A stretch of 64,000 bases of DNA from Prochlorococcus marinus XMU1412 (GTDB lineage: Bacteria > Cyanobacteriota > Cyanobacteriia > PCC-6307 > Cyanobiaceae), in the NCBI RefSeq assembly GCF_017696315.1, contig NZ_JAAORJ010000004.1, forward strand, positions 79,125-143,124, written 5' to 3'. The position numbers and the translations under genes are program-made. Below, in pieces: positions 1 through 7,673 of this stretch (positions within the stretch are counted from its first letter, which is position 1; each line of letters begins with the position of its first letter). Below the pieces are notes generated by a model. The model was not told the origin of the DNA, ran no database searches, and worked only from the letters and a program-made list of their open reading frames with translations.

Positions 1-209
1 CTATTTGGATTATCGCCAAAACGTCCATCTGTAGGTCTTCTACATGGCTCCGCGTATGCCACACTCCAAGGTTCTGGCCCAATAGCCCTTAAAAAAGTAT
101 GCGGATTCATTGTTCCAGCACCTTTTTCGGTATCATAAGGCTGCATAATTAAACAACCTTCTTCTGACCAAAAATTATTTAAGTTTTTAATTATATCCTG
201 AAAAAACAT
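1..209 (-). CDS. glyQ: glycyl-tRNA synthetase alpha subunit, N-terminal part (runs off window)
   Basis: The reverse strand reads [19 protein letters not shown] and continues with [17 protein letters not shown], then a stretch ending in [13 protein letters not shown] at the window edge. This is the conserved start of the alpha chain of heterotetrameric bacterial GlyRS, which charges tRNA-Gly with glycine. About 69 codons are visible; the rest lies to the left of position 1. The ATG complement at 207-209 starts the conserved FQDII block directly, so the start is secure. About 150 bases without an evident gene separate it from the next gene, which is on the same strand. Confidence 0.95.
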   Translation of the reverse strand, partial: MFFQDIIKNLNNFWSEEGCLIMQPYDTEKGAGTMNPHTFLRAIGPEPWSVAYAEPCRRPTDGRFGDNPN

Positions 210-361
210 TAAATTAAAATAGTGAAAAAACTTAGATCAATGCCAGTAGTCATAATAACAAAGCTTTAAAGTAAAGAATATTTTTAAATCTAAATTCTCA
301 AAAATATCATCCGATAATAAGCTGTCATTGAATTAGATCCTTGAAAAAAATAAGGAATTAA

Positions 362-748
362 TTATGTAAACAAATCTAATGGCAATGGTCCAAAAGTATT
401 AGATTCTTTGGTAATTTCGTCATACTGACATGTTATTAAAATTCCTTCTCCAAGACCATTTTCAGATCTAACAAAAACATTACCAGTTTTTTGATTAGCT
501 TTTAAAAAAACACCTCCATCAGCATGAAGGGAACCTAGATTACCAAATTTAATTGAGGGATATTTCTCAGAAATTGACTGTAATGCTTCAATAGCTCTAT
601 TATCACTAAGAGCCATTATGCCTATCGTTATCCAATCGGCATTAAAAATATTTGCTTCTAGTTCCTCTAAAAGTTTTTTTTCTTGTCTATCACTTAATTG
701 AGGGGCAGTTCTAAGATTATTTAAATCGACTAAACTATTTATTTCCAT
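362..748 (-). CDS. DUF1824 family protein
   Basis: A 128-residue soluble protein with no signal peptide or membrane segment. Its length and blocks such as DWITIGIMALSD and EGILITCQYDE fit the cyanobacterial DUF1824 family, whose function I do not know. The N-terminal half is charged and probably helical; the C-terminal half alternates short hydrophobic strands with glycines and could form a small beta-rich domain. It lies 21 bases downstream of the MIF-type tautomerase on the same strand, so the two may be co-transcribed. The family name is from recognition and was not checked by a profile search. Confidence 0.75.
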   Translation of the reverse strand: MEINSLVDLNNLRTAPQLSDRQEKKLLEELEANIFNADWITIGIMALSDNRAIEALQSISEKYPSIKFGNLGSLHADGGVFLKANQKTGNVFVRSENGLGEGILITCQYDEITKESNTFGPLPLDLFT

Positions 749-769
749 AAGCTTTATATCTAAAAATTC

Positions 770-1102
770 TTAACCAAATGTCCTTCCATTCCAAGCCCAC
801 AACGAGGCTGGTACATCCTCGAAAGAAATATAAATCCTATCTATTGGGATCCCCATTTTCTCATATACAAAATCTGATATTGGCTTTGCCATTTCTGAAG
901 GATTTAGAGAACCTATTGATTTGATTTCTAAAAAGCAAGAAGGTGTTTCATCATCAAAATACATTTGACAATTATCATCTATTTTCGCCATAACAAAACT
1001 TCTTGATTTATTAGTTAAAGATGAAATAAGAATTGAAATTTCTTCGAGTAATTTAGCTTTTTCATTTACTTTTGCTGAAGTCGAAACATTAATATAAGGC
1101 AT
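770..1102 (-). CDS. MIF-type tautomerase (macrophage migration inhibitory factor homologue)
   Basis: A 110-residue protein beginning MPYINVSTS. Pro2 becomes the N-terminal catalytic base after Met removal, as in the MIF/4-oxalocrotonate tautomerase superfamily. Other MIF landmarks are the TNKS lysine near residue 32, the SIGSL block (SIGKI in animal MIF), the DRIYISFEDV strand and a C-terminal WNGRTF. Length (MIF is about 115 residues) and order match eukaryotic MIF. The expected activity is phenylpyruvate or hydroxyphenylpyruvate keto-enol tautomerisation; MIF homologues are known in Prochlorococcus, but the cellular role is unclear. It sits between DUF1824 and a 57-residue ORF on the same strand, two bases after the latter's stop. 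Confidence 0.9.
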   Translation of the reverse strand: MPYINVSTSAKVNEKAKLLEEISILISSLTNKSRSFVMAKIDDNCQMYFDDETPSCFLEIKSIGSLNPSEMAKPISDFVYEKMGIPIDRIYISFEDVPASLWAWNGRTFG

Positions 1103-1104
1103 CT

Positions 1105-1278
1105 CTATGCAGCAAGATAATCTTTTTTAGAATCATTTTCTAGATAAACAGTTTTATTTTTTAAATTTCTTTTTGATGAAAGATATGCCATATCATATGA
1201 ACTTATTCCGTTTTTATAAGGATTGAAAAGAGCATTTTTAGACCTGTTTTTTTTGCTCCTCTTGAACTCAATCATCAT
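1105..1278 (-). CDS. small basic hypothetical protein, 57 residues
   Basis: I translated this by hand: it begins MMIEFKRSKKNRSKNALF, includes GISSYDMAYLSSKR and ends DSKKDYLAA before TAG. The start is one of two adjacent ATGs (complement of 1276-1278 or 1273-1275). It is rich in Lys, Arg, Ser and Asn, with no hydrophobic segment. The stop is two bases before the tautomerase ATG, suggesting translational coupling. The varied composition, including Tyr, Met, Gly and Pro, looks more like coding than random AT-rich sequence. I do not recognise the family. Confidence 0.6.
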   Translation of the reverse strand: MMIEFKRSKKNRSKNALFNPYKNGISSYDMAYLSSKRNLKNKTVYLENDSKKDYLAA

Positions 1279-1427
1279 TATTAAATCATTAATTAATAAT
1301 TTAACTTTTTTTGAAAAGATGTCTAGTTTTTTTGAGAATTTTTAATCTATTAATGAAAAAAAATTCCTAATACACAATTAGAATTTCTTTTTACTAGATT
1401 TGAAATGTTGATTCAAAATTAGTTGCT

Positions 1428-2066
1428 TTGGAAGTATTAAATAATTATCAAAGGGAAAAACTTGATGAGAGTAATGATGAAGAATTTTATTCTGATCCAA
1501 AATTTGTTTATCATCTAGATGCAAACTTCAGGCAAAATCTATCAGAATTATATGAAAGAGAAATTGACAATAATTCAACTGTCCTTGATTTAATGTCTAG
1601 TTGGGATAGTTATTTACCTAAAGGGAAAAGATATAAAAAAGTTATTGGACATGGTTTAAATAAACAAGAACTTGAACGAAATAAAATTTTTGATTCTTAT
1701 TGGATACAAAATTTTAATTTAAGTCAACAAATTCCCCTAGATAAAGAAAGCGTTGATTATTGCTTGATGGTGGCCGCATGGCAATATTTACAATATCCAG
1801 AGAATTTAACGAAAGAAATTGCGAGAATATTGAACAGAAAGGGCAAGATTATTATTGCTTTTTCAAACAGAGCATTTTGGCATAAAGCTCCTAACATATG
1901 GACTTCATCTACTGAAGAAGAAAGGGTTAAATATGTAAGAAAAGTATTAATCTCAAACGGATTTAATGAGCCAAAAATTATCAAAAAGTTTACTGAACCA
2001 GCACTTAATATCTTTAATTTTTTAAATAAAGACCCATTTTATTGTTTAATCGCAACCAAAGAGTAA
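1428..2066 (+). CDS. class I SAM-dependent methyltransferase-like protein
   Basis: A 212-residue soluble protein. NNSTVLDLMSSWDSYLP resembles the motif I strand of a Rossmann-fold methyltransferase, though without the classic GxGxG. A central block with DYCLMVAAWQYLQYPE corresponds to the motif IV/post-loop region, and LNRKGKIIIAFSNRAFW to the strand after the conserved 'lkpGG' turn. It belongs with the 'methyltransferase domain' proteins common in picocyanobacteria; the substrate is unknown. The start used is TTG; no better ATG lies before the conserved region. It is transcribed divergently from the tautomerase cluster. Confidence 0.75.
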   Translation: MEVLNNYQREKLDESNDEEFYSDPKFVYHLDANFRQNLSELYEREIDNNSTVLDLMSSWDSYLPKGKRYKKVIGHGLNKQELERNKIFDSYWIQNFNLSQQIPLDKESVDYCLMVAAWQYLQYPENLTKEIARILNRKGKIIIAFSNRAFWHKAPNIWTSSTEEERVKYVRKVLISNGFNEPKIIKKFTEPALNIFNFLNKDPFYCLIATKE

Positions 2067-2172
2067 ATTTTTAATCACATTGCATTAAACAATTCTATGA
2101 TAAAGTCATCAACTATTTTTCATAGCCATATTTTTAAATTTTTACTAATATTGGGTAGTTAAAATTAATAAT

Positions 2173-2418
2173 ATGGGTTCTAAAAGAGAAAAATATCCTG
2201 AAAAATGTCCTTGGGATCTTGGCCCTAATCAACATTTAGCAAAAGAAGAGAACTGGACTTTAAGATTAGGAGAAGCAAATGTATGCTTTAGCAAAAATAA
2301 ATTAGATAATAATTATTTTCATGTAATTAGTAATGAAAATGAGGAGCAAATTTTAGCTTTTAGAGCAAGACTCCTATATCAAAAACTACTTGATAAAGGG
2401 TTTAGATTGGTTGAATAA
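2173..2418 (+). CDS. small conserved-looking cyanobacterial hypothetical protein
   Basis: An 81-residue protein starting MGSKREKYPEKCPWDLGPNQ. It is hydrophilic, with one Trp-containing block (ENWTLRLGEANVCF) and an amphipathic C-terminal helix (ILAFRARLLYQKLLDKGF). There are two cysteines, no signal peptide and no membrane span. It is encoded 106 bases after the methyltransferase on the same strand and ends 6 bases before the convergent DUF3386 gene. I do not recognise a function. The complex composition and clean ATG support it being real. Confidence 0.7.
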   Translation: MGSKREKYPEKCPWDLGPNQHLAKEENWTLRLGEANVCFSKNKLDNNYFHVISNENEEQILAFRARLLYQKLLDKGFRLVE

Positions 2419-2424
2419 AAAAAA

Positions 2425-3078
2425 CTAATTTAATAAGCATAGATCCTCAAAGACAAACTTTTGTGTTTCTTCTTCTTGATTTTGGTTTAAGTATTTTATT
2501 GTCCTCGAATTTAATATCCAATAATCGTTTTTACCCATATTTAGAAATTCATCCTCATATTCTAATTTTTGAGAATTTGTCTCAAGTGTATCTGGATCAA
2601 TTTGTTGACTACTATATTTTTTACTAAGGGAACCTGTTCCTGTATCTAAAAATTCTTCTACAAAAATTTCTATTATAATTCCATGAATTTTTCTGTAGAC
2701 CATATTAATACAGTTATTTTTAACTCTATATTTATCACCTTGATTCTTACCTGAAACACTCATTTCAATCCCACTTTCAGAATTTTTAAGTAAATTAAAA
2801 TTATTGTCTGAGTGCACTGATTCAAATTCTCTCTTTACTCTATGTATACAAACTTCAAATAACTGAGAGGCAATACTTTTTACAACTTTCTCATCTTCTA
2901 TTTTTTGAATATTTGGTTTAAAATCTTTATCTAACGCGAATTCACCTTTATAAATATTATTCTTATTCAAGAAAATACATTTACCTTGGTAACCATGAAA
3001 ATCATTATTCCAGGTGTAACGATTTTCATAAGCCTTTTTAAAAATCTCCTTACAATTAATTTCTTTTAGATTATCCAT
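2425..3078 (-). CDS. DUF3386 family protein
   Basis: A 217-residue soluble protein. The N-terminal block KEIFKKAYENRYTWNNDFHGYQGKC (shown here in parts: FKKAYENRYTWN, DFHGYQG) is typical of the cyanobacterial and plastid DUF3386 family, whose members average about 210-220 residues. The rest alternates beta-strand-like stretches with a long polar linker. No catalytic motif is visible and the family function is unknown to me. It lies upstream of a bidirectional-looking hairpin that separates it from nothing else on this strand except its own 3' neighbour, the convergent 81-residue gene. Confidence 0.75.
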   Translation of the reverse strand: MDNLKEINCKEIFKKAYENRYTWNNDFHGYQGKCIFLNKNNIYKGEFALDKDFKPNIQKIEDEKVVKSIASQLFEVCIHRVKREFESVHSDNNFNLLKNSESGIEMSVSGKNQGDKYRVKNNCINMVYRKIHGIIIEIFVEEFLDTGTGSLSKKYSSQQIDPDTLETNSQKLEYEDEFLNMGKNDYWILNSRTIKYLNQNQEEETQKFVFEDLCLLN

Positions 3079-3108
3079 TAATTTTTTGAAAACGTGAAAT
3101 AATTCTAC

Positions 3109-3144
3109 AAAAAAAAAACCTCCCTGTTAGAGGAGAGGTTTTTT
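3109..3144. terminator. hairpin terminator downstream of pcb
   Basis: A run of A is followed by AACCTC, a 12-base spacer and GAGGTT followed by a run of T. The perfect arms AAAAAACCTC (3113-3122) and GAGGTTTTTT (3135-3144) give a 10-base-pair stem. It begins 11 bases after the pcb stop codon in the pcb transcription direction, with the T-tract on that strand provided by 3109-3118. The A-tract and T-tract on the two sides mean it could work in both directions. Confidence 0.75.
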
Positions 3145-3155
3145 ATTAGATTAAA

Positions 3156-4214
3156 TTAGTTTTGAGTAATTTTTGTATTTTCAATATTATCAAAAGCTTG
3201 ACCAATTTTCTTAAAGTCAAATCCCATTGCTCTTAGTGCGTGCCAAAGATGACCTTGTAAGAAAAAGAAACCCAAATAAAAATGAGTATTAGCAAGCCAA
3301 GCTCTTGAGCTATATGCTCCTGAACCTAAATCTACTGTATCAGTAAAATAAGGGGCAAATTCAAATTGAAGCTTCAAAGGTTCTCCATATAGATCAACTG
3401 GATATATGGTCGTATTTGAAGCACACCAAAAAGCAGCAACAAAAGCCATGTAAGAGACGCCAACAACTGAGTATGACAAAATTGCCTCAGCACCAAGTAA
3501 TCCTTTCCCTTTGAATTCTGTATATTCTCCAAATTGTTTAGTACAAATATGGAAAACACCTCCAATTATTTCTAGGAAAGCTAGGAAAGCATGTCCTCCC
3601 ATAACGTCTTCCAGACTATCTATTTTTAAAAAATCAAATTGATGATTCCAGATAGCGGCAATATCTAAATTGTAAATAACTTGTCTTGTGGATCCTATTG
3701 CTGGATCGTAAATTCCATGAATACGAGCCCATTCAACGAACATAATTGCTCCAAGCCCAAGAAAGATTAAATGATGACCAAGAATAAAAGTTAGTTTATC
3801 TGGGTCATCCCATTCGAAATCAAATTTTTGTGGCTTACTATTTTGTGGGTAGTCTCCAAGATCACCTGCAAATTTATTGGAATGTAATAATCCCCCAGCA
3901 CCCAATACTGCTGAAAAAATTAGATGTAATGTGCAAATTACAACAATTCCATATGGTTCTGTAATTACACCATTTTCAACGCCACCAATTCCAATACCAG
4001 CTAGGTGAGGCAAAACGATTGCTTTCTGTGCACCCATTGGAATACTGGCGTCGTAACGTGCCAATTCAAATAATCCAAAGGCTCCTGCCCAGAACATCAT
4101 TAGGCCTGCATGGGCAGCATGGGCAGCTATGAATTTACCTGAACGGCCAACGACACCAGAATTCCCTGCGTACCAGTCATAGGTGACATCAGATTTTCCG
4201 TAAGTTTGTAACAC
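3156..4214 (-). CDS. pcb: Pcb/IsiA-type chlorophyll-binding antenna protein
   Basis: A 352-residue membrane protein of the CP43-like Pcb/IsiA family, which binds chlorophyll around photosystems. It begins MLQTYGKSDVTYDWYAGNSG and has six hydrophobic helices with paired histidines (AAHAAHAGL, LHLIFSAVLGAG, GHHLIFLGLG, GGHAFLAFLEIIGGVFH, FYLGFFFLQGHLWHAL). The large lumenal loop of PsbC is absent, as usual for this family. High-light strains normally have one constitutive pcb, and this copy lies 143 bases downstream of isiB on the same strand, so an iron-stress-related paralogue is likely. That assignment is inference from context; which Pcb letter applies cannot be settled here. Confidence 0.93.
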   Translation of the reverse strand: MLQTYGKSDVTYDWYAGNSGVVGRSGKFIAAHAAHAGLMMFWAGAFGLFELARYDASIPMGAQKAIVLPHLAGIGIGGVENGVITEPYGIVVICTLHLIFSAVLGAGGLLHSNKFAGDLGDYPQNSKPQKFDFEWDDPDKLTFILGHHLIFLGLGAIMFVEWARIHGIYDPAIGSTRQVIYNLDIAAIWNHQFDFLKIDSLEDVMGGHAFLAFLEIIGGVFHICTKQFGEYTEFKGKGLLGAEAILSYSVVGVSYMAFVAAFWCASNTTIYPVDLYGEPLKLQFEFAPYFTDTVDLGSGAYSSRAWLANTHFYLGFFFLQGHLWHALRAMGFDFKKIGQAFDNIENTKITQN

Positions 4215-4357
4215 TTGATTTAAGTAAACAGCAAATTGAGCATATTGCTTATCGCTATTTTTTTTACATGTTCTTTACAGATTTAATTACTTATGTAAAA
4301 AAAACATATTGTAAAAGAACAAATGTTACAAACTAGGGAAGTAATATCTGAGAAAGC

Positions 4358-4882
4358 TTACCCCAATGAAGGGATTTCACCCTTAAGCTGAGAAGCCCAT
4401 GTTTCAAGACGGGAATCTGTCAAATCAGATTCACTATCCTCATCAAGAGGTAATCCACAAAAGCTTTCTCCAATAACACTTTTAGACTCATCAAATGTAT
4501 AAGAAGATTTATCTACGTAACCGACCATCTCGGCGCCTGCTTTAGTGAAGTAGCTATGAAGTTCTTCCATTGCATCACAATAGTTTTCTGTATATGTAGA
4601 AGAATCTCCTAAACCAAAAATTGCAACTTTTTTTCCTGATAAACTTAGTTCACCAATATCCTCTAGGATTGAATCCCATGCAGTTCCAGATCTTTCCTCA
4701 TCGGCACCAGTATTCCAAGTAGGTATCCCGCAGATAATTCCATCAAGACCTTCAAATTCCGAAAGATCATCCACATCAGATACATCTTTAGGTGCTTCTG
4801 CTGAAGAGATAAAGTTGTGAAGACGATCGGCTACGTCTTCAGTTTTTCCAGTTGTAGTTGCGTAATAAATTCCTACAGTCAT
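4358..4882 (-). CDS. isiB: flavodoxin
   Basis: A 174-residue long-chain flavodoxin. The N-terminal FMN phosphate loop reads ATTTGKTEDVADR, followed by the GIPTWNTGADEERSGTAW isoalloxazine loop (Trp) and the second loop GLGDSSTYTENYCDAM with the expected Tyr. The length fits cyanobacterial IsiB, which replaces ferredoxin as photosystem I electron acceptor when iron is scarce. It is the promoter-proximal gene of a possible isiB-pcb unit and is divergent from the PRXL2-like gene, with 140 bases between. I see no convincing Fur box by eye. Confidence 0.97.
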   Translation of the reverse strand: MTVGIYYATTTGKTEDVADRLHNFISSAEAPKDVSDVDDLSEFEGLDGIICGIPTWNTGADEERSGTAWDSILEDIGELSLSGKKVAIFGLGDSSTYTENYCDAMEELHSYFTKAGAEMVGYVDKSSYTFDESKSVIGESFCGLPLDEDSESDLTDSRLETWASQLKGEIPSLG

Positions 4883-5022
4883 AACTTCAAAATGTTTACA
4901 TTAAAATAATAAAATCTAAAAACGTTAAATTAATTTCTTAAAAAACTATTTCATGTAAAATTTTATACTAATCAAGGTATGAAAATTTTTTTGAGAATAA
5001 TTTATAAAACATTTAAACCATC

Positions 5023-5757
5023 GTGACTGACAAATTTCAAAATGATATTAAAAATCTTATTGAAGAATACAACTTTAATGGGCTTAAAAAATTTAAATTA
5101 ATTGTTTTATTTGGTTTATTAGGAGATTTTGATAGCCTTGAATATGCAATAAATTTGAAAAATTTTATCGATAATAATCAAGATAAAAATTTAGATATTT
5201 TTGCAATTGCTATTGGCAACCAAAATGGGAAAGAGAAATTCTGTAACTTTACTGGCTTTCATAAAGAAAATTTAATAGTCGTTTCTAATAACCAAATTCA
5301 TAAAAATCTCAAAGTCTCAAGAGGATTAGATATTGGATTAGGAGGTTGGATCAATATGCTTTTGATGTTATCAGGAATAAATTCTTTAAAAACAATCAAA
5401 GAAGTTATTAGGGGTTATCTCGGAGACCGGAAAGCAAAGCAAATCTATTCAGAATTTGACAAAATTGAAGTTTTAAAATTTATAAAATTTTCAGGTAATT
5501 CATTTAGACAGGTTTTCGGGGATGGTTATTTGAGACCATTCGAATTGGCAACATTTAGATTAAATAACATGAATGAAGTAATTCAAAACTGGAGTGATTA
5601 TATTATTAAAGAAGAATACCTTCCTCAAAGAGGGGCTTCTCTTCTATTGAACAATAAAAATCAAATAATTTATAAATTTTTTTCAAATGATGTGCTTGGA
5701 TATTCATCAAACATGAGGGATCCTTTAAAGTTTTTGACTGATTTAATTAAAGAGTAG
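5023..5757 (+). CDS. AhpC/TSA-like thioredoxin-fold protein (PRXL2/FAM213-like)
   Basis: A 244-residue soluble protein. The C-terminal QRGASLLLNNKNQIIYKF strand pair and the middle HKNLKVSRGLDIGLGGW region resemble the AhpC-TSA_2 (PRXL2/FAM213-type) family. KLIVLFGLLGDFDSLEYA occupies the place of the peroxiredoxin beta-alpha-beta start, but the classic CxxC redox pair is absent there. GTG is the start codon. Redox activity is therefore uncertain. Its position divergent from flavodoxin suggests a stress-related role, which is inference. The next gene, SemiSWEET, follows 15 bases later. Confidence 0.65.
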   Translation: MTDKFQNDIKNLIEEYNFNGLKKFKLIVLFGLLGDFDSLEYAINLKNFIDNNQDKNLDIFAIAIGNQNGKEKFCNFTGFHKENLIVVSNNQIHKNLKVSRGLDIGLGGWINMLLMLSGINSLKTIKEVIRGYLGDRKAKQIYSEFDKIEVLKFIKFSGNSFRQVFGDGYLRPFELATFRLNNMNEVIQNWSDYIIKEEYLPQRGASLLLNNKNQIIYKFFSNDVLGYSSNMRDPLKFLTDLIKE

Positions 5758-5772
5758 TTTTAAAATATTTTT

Positions 5773-6030
5773 ATGAATGTAGATATATTCGGATATTTTG
5801 CAGCGATTTTAACAACAGCGGCATTTCTACCTCAATTGATAAAAACTTTAAGAACAAAAAAGGCAGATGATGTTTCTTTGACAACATTAATAATGTTTAT
5901 TATCGGTGTTTTGTCTTGGATTATTTACGGTTACAAAATTTCTTCTACACCAATATTGATAGCAAATTTGATTACCCTAATCTTAAATCTTTTGATATTA
6001 ATCTCTAAAATATATTTTTCAAAATACTAA
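5773..6030 (+). CDS. SemiSWEET-type sugar transporter (half-size MtN3/saliva)
   Basis: An 85-residue protein with three hydrophobic helices. A PQ motif occurs in FLPQLIKTLRTKKADDVSLT, and helix 3 follows after LSWIIYGYK. This is the three-helix bundle of bacterial SemiSWEETs, which dimerise to form a passive sugar pore. Its length (85-95 is usual) and the PQ-loop position match. It follows the PRXL2-like gene by 15 bases and is probably co-transcribed with it. The substrate cannot be read from the sequence. Confidence 0.88.
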   Translation: MNVDIFGYFAAILTTAAFLPQLIKTLRTKKADDVSLTTLIMFIIGVLSWIIYGYKISSTPILIANLITLILNLLILISKIYFSKY

Positions 6031-6115
6031 AATAGATAAAATAATTTTTTAAACGCAATTAACTTTATATTTATTACTTAATTCTTTATTAAAATAGAAG
6101 AAAATTTTTCTTATC

Positions 6116-6340
6116 TTGAAAACTTCAAAATGCTGGGTTTGGTTTAAAGGAAGCCTTAACAATGGTGGATATTGGAAAGAGGGTTTTACTTGTACTTTTG
6201 ATGAGAAACCAGGAGTTTTAATAGAAAGTCCTGCTTACGTAACTTGTCGGGTTCCTACGTGGAGGATTTTGACTAAAGAACCAGAAAATATAAATAAATC
6301 TCCTCTAATACCTGATAAAGCAATCTGGAAAATAATTTAA
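6116..6340 (+). CDS. small hypothetical protein, Trp/Cys-rich
   Basis: A 74-residue protein from a TTG start: KTSKCWVWFKGSLNNGGYWK, then EGFTCTFDEKPGVLIESP and ending AIWKII. It is soluble and has five tryptophans and three cysteines in a short chain, a composition unlikely for a spurious ORF in such AT-rich DNA. I do not recognise the family. It stands alone, 85 bases after SemiSWEET and about 200 before the next safe ATG. Confidence 0.6.
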   Translation: MKTSKCWVWFKGSLNNGGYWKEGFTCTFDEKPGVLIESPAYVTCRVPTWRILTKEPENINKSPLIPDKAIWKII

Positions 6341-6545
6341 ATACCTAATTAATAATAAAAAACTTTTTGACTTTACTACGGCAAGTTAATATTGCTTTAA
6401 TAAATATTTTTTTAATACTATCTACTCTCTTTTCATAAATATTATCCCTTTCTTAATCTTTGGTTTTCTTCTTGGGAAAAAAAATCCAAAGATTTCAAAA
6501 TATATTGCGAGACCTCTAATAAGATTTGGAATTCCATTAAGTGTA

Positions 6546-7331
6546 ATGGGTCTCCTATTGAAAGAAGGTATAGATATAAATCTAATTAAAAGTGCATCTT
6601 TAGCATTCTCCTTAATTGGATTTTTAATAATTGTGATAAACATAATCCCAATATTTAAAAAGAGGCTTCCAAATCACACATTGCAGCTGGCAGGCCTAAT
6701 AGGTAATACATCATTTCTTGGAATACCCATTGCGATAGCTCTTCTACCTTCAACAACTATAAATTTCACTATAGGATTTGATTTAGGGACAACACTTTTC
6801 GCTTGGATATTTGGACCTTTTTTTCTTCAAGGAAAATCCAAAAATAATAATATTCCAAACATCAAAGGTTTATTTAATGCATTAATAAATAGTCCTGCAT
6901 CAAGGGGGATTATTGGTGTACTTCTTGCCTATCTTTTCCAAATAAATGAAATTTTAGGCAATTACCTTTGGATTCCAGCAAGAATTGTTATTGCTTTAGC
7001 AATAATAATTGTGGGAACAAGACTTGGAATAATCACAACTCAAAACGAGAAGATTTTGGATCTAAATGAAGAAATTAAATTTTCAATTTTATTAAAGTTA
7101 TTTATTCTTCCGTTTATTATTTTTTTAGTATGCAAATTCTTAAATTTTGACTTTTATCAATCATCTGCAGTAATTCTTCAGGCAGGAACTCCAACAGCAA
7201 TATCCACAATATTAATGGCAGAGGCTTATGGTGTGAAACAAAAAATAGCTTCAAAAATTCTTTTTACCACAACTCTAATTTCAATAATTACAATTCCTCT
7301 ATTAAAAATGTTCATGAATTTATTTATTTAA
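6546..7331 (+). CDS. AEC family transporter (auxin efflux carrier-like)
   Basis: A 261-residue membrane protein from the first in-frame ATG. Helices include the LIGFLIIVINIIPIF block, an N-rich GNTSFLGIPIAIALLPS half-site and the C-terminal ILQAGTPTAISTILMAEAYG half-site, the inverted pair of broken helices seen in AEC/BASS-fold carriers. The reading frame stays open upstream to 6390 and encodes a typical first helix (FINIIPFLIFGFLLGKK), so the true start is upstream although that stretch has no ATG, GTG or TTG. The full protein would be about 300 residues. Substrate unknown. Confidence 0.75.
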   Translation: MGLLLKEGIDINLIKSASLAFSLIGFLIIVINIIPIFKKRLPNHTLQLAGLIGNTSFLGIPIAIALLPSTTINFTIGFDLGTTLFAWIFGPFFLQGKSKNNNIPNIKGLFNALINSPASRGIIGVLLAYLFQINEILGNYLWIPARIVIALAIIIVGTRLGIITTQNEKILDLNEEIKFSILLKLFILPFIIFLVCKFLNFDFYQSSAVILQAGTPTAISTILMAEAYGVKQKIASKILFTTTLISIITIPLLKMFMNLFI

Positions 7332-7421
7332 ACAACCTTAATGGAAAAGCTAAAAAGCATGAATAATGAATAATGTAAAGATTATATCCTGATAACTAAA
7401 TAATGTCTTAAGATTTAGGTT

Positions 7422-7673
7422 ATGAAGTCAGCATCCCCTGAAAATGAATATATCCCTCTAGATCTAAGGATTTCTGTGAGGAGAGATACTCTAAGGCTTA
7501 TCTCAGAAATGGCTCAAGATATGGGAATAAGCATTAATGAAGTTTTTAGTTTTTTAGCCGAAGATTCTGTCATCGATCTCGAATTAATGGAAGATTTGAA
7601 TAGGATTAATATTCCAAGCAAGTGCAGCATCGATGATTTAAAAAATGCTCTTCTTAAAAAAAGACTTTGTTAA
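7422..7673 (+). CDS. small hypothetical protein, possibly ribbon-helix-helix-like
   Basis: An 83-residue soluble protein. The middle PLDLRISVRRDTLRLISEMAQDMGISINEVFSFLAE (a strand, then two helices around GIS) looks like a CopG/MetJ-type ribbon-helix-helix element, which would make it DNA-binding. That is a pattern guess and not a confirmed family. No toxin gene is adjacent, so a toxin-antitoxin reading is not supported. Its TAA stop and the stop of the convergent GT39 gene share the four bases TTAA at 7670-7673. Confidence 0.6.
   Translation: MKSASPENEYIPLDLRISVRRDTLRLISEMAQDMGISINEVFSFLAEDSVIDLELMEDLNRINIPSKCSIDDLKNALLKKRLC

Noticed and set aside
1757-1984. Minus-strand ORF opposite the methyltransferase gene
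   Set aside because: It lies wholly within a better-supported gene on the other strand and its residues show no recognisable domain.
7422-7673. Antitoxin of a toxin-antitoxin pair
   Set aside because: The fold guess fits a ribbon-helix-helix protein, but no toxin-like neighbour is present; the adjacent gene is a GT39 enzyme.
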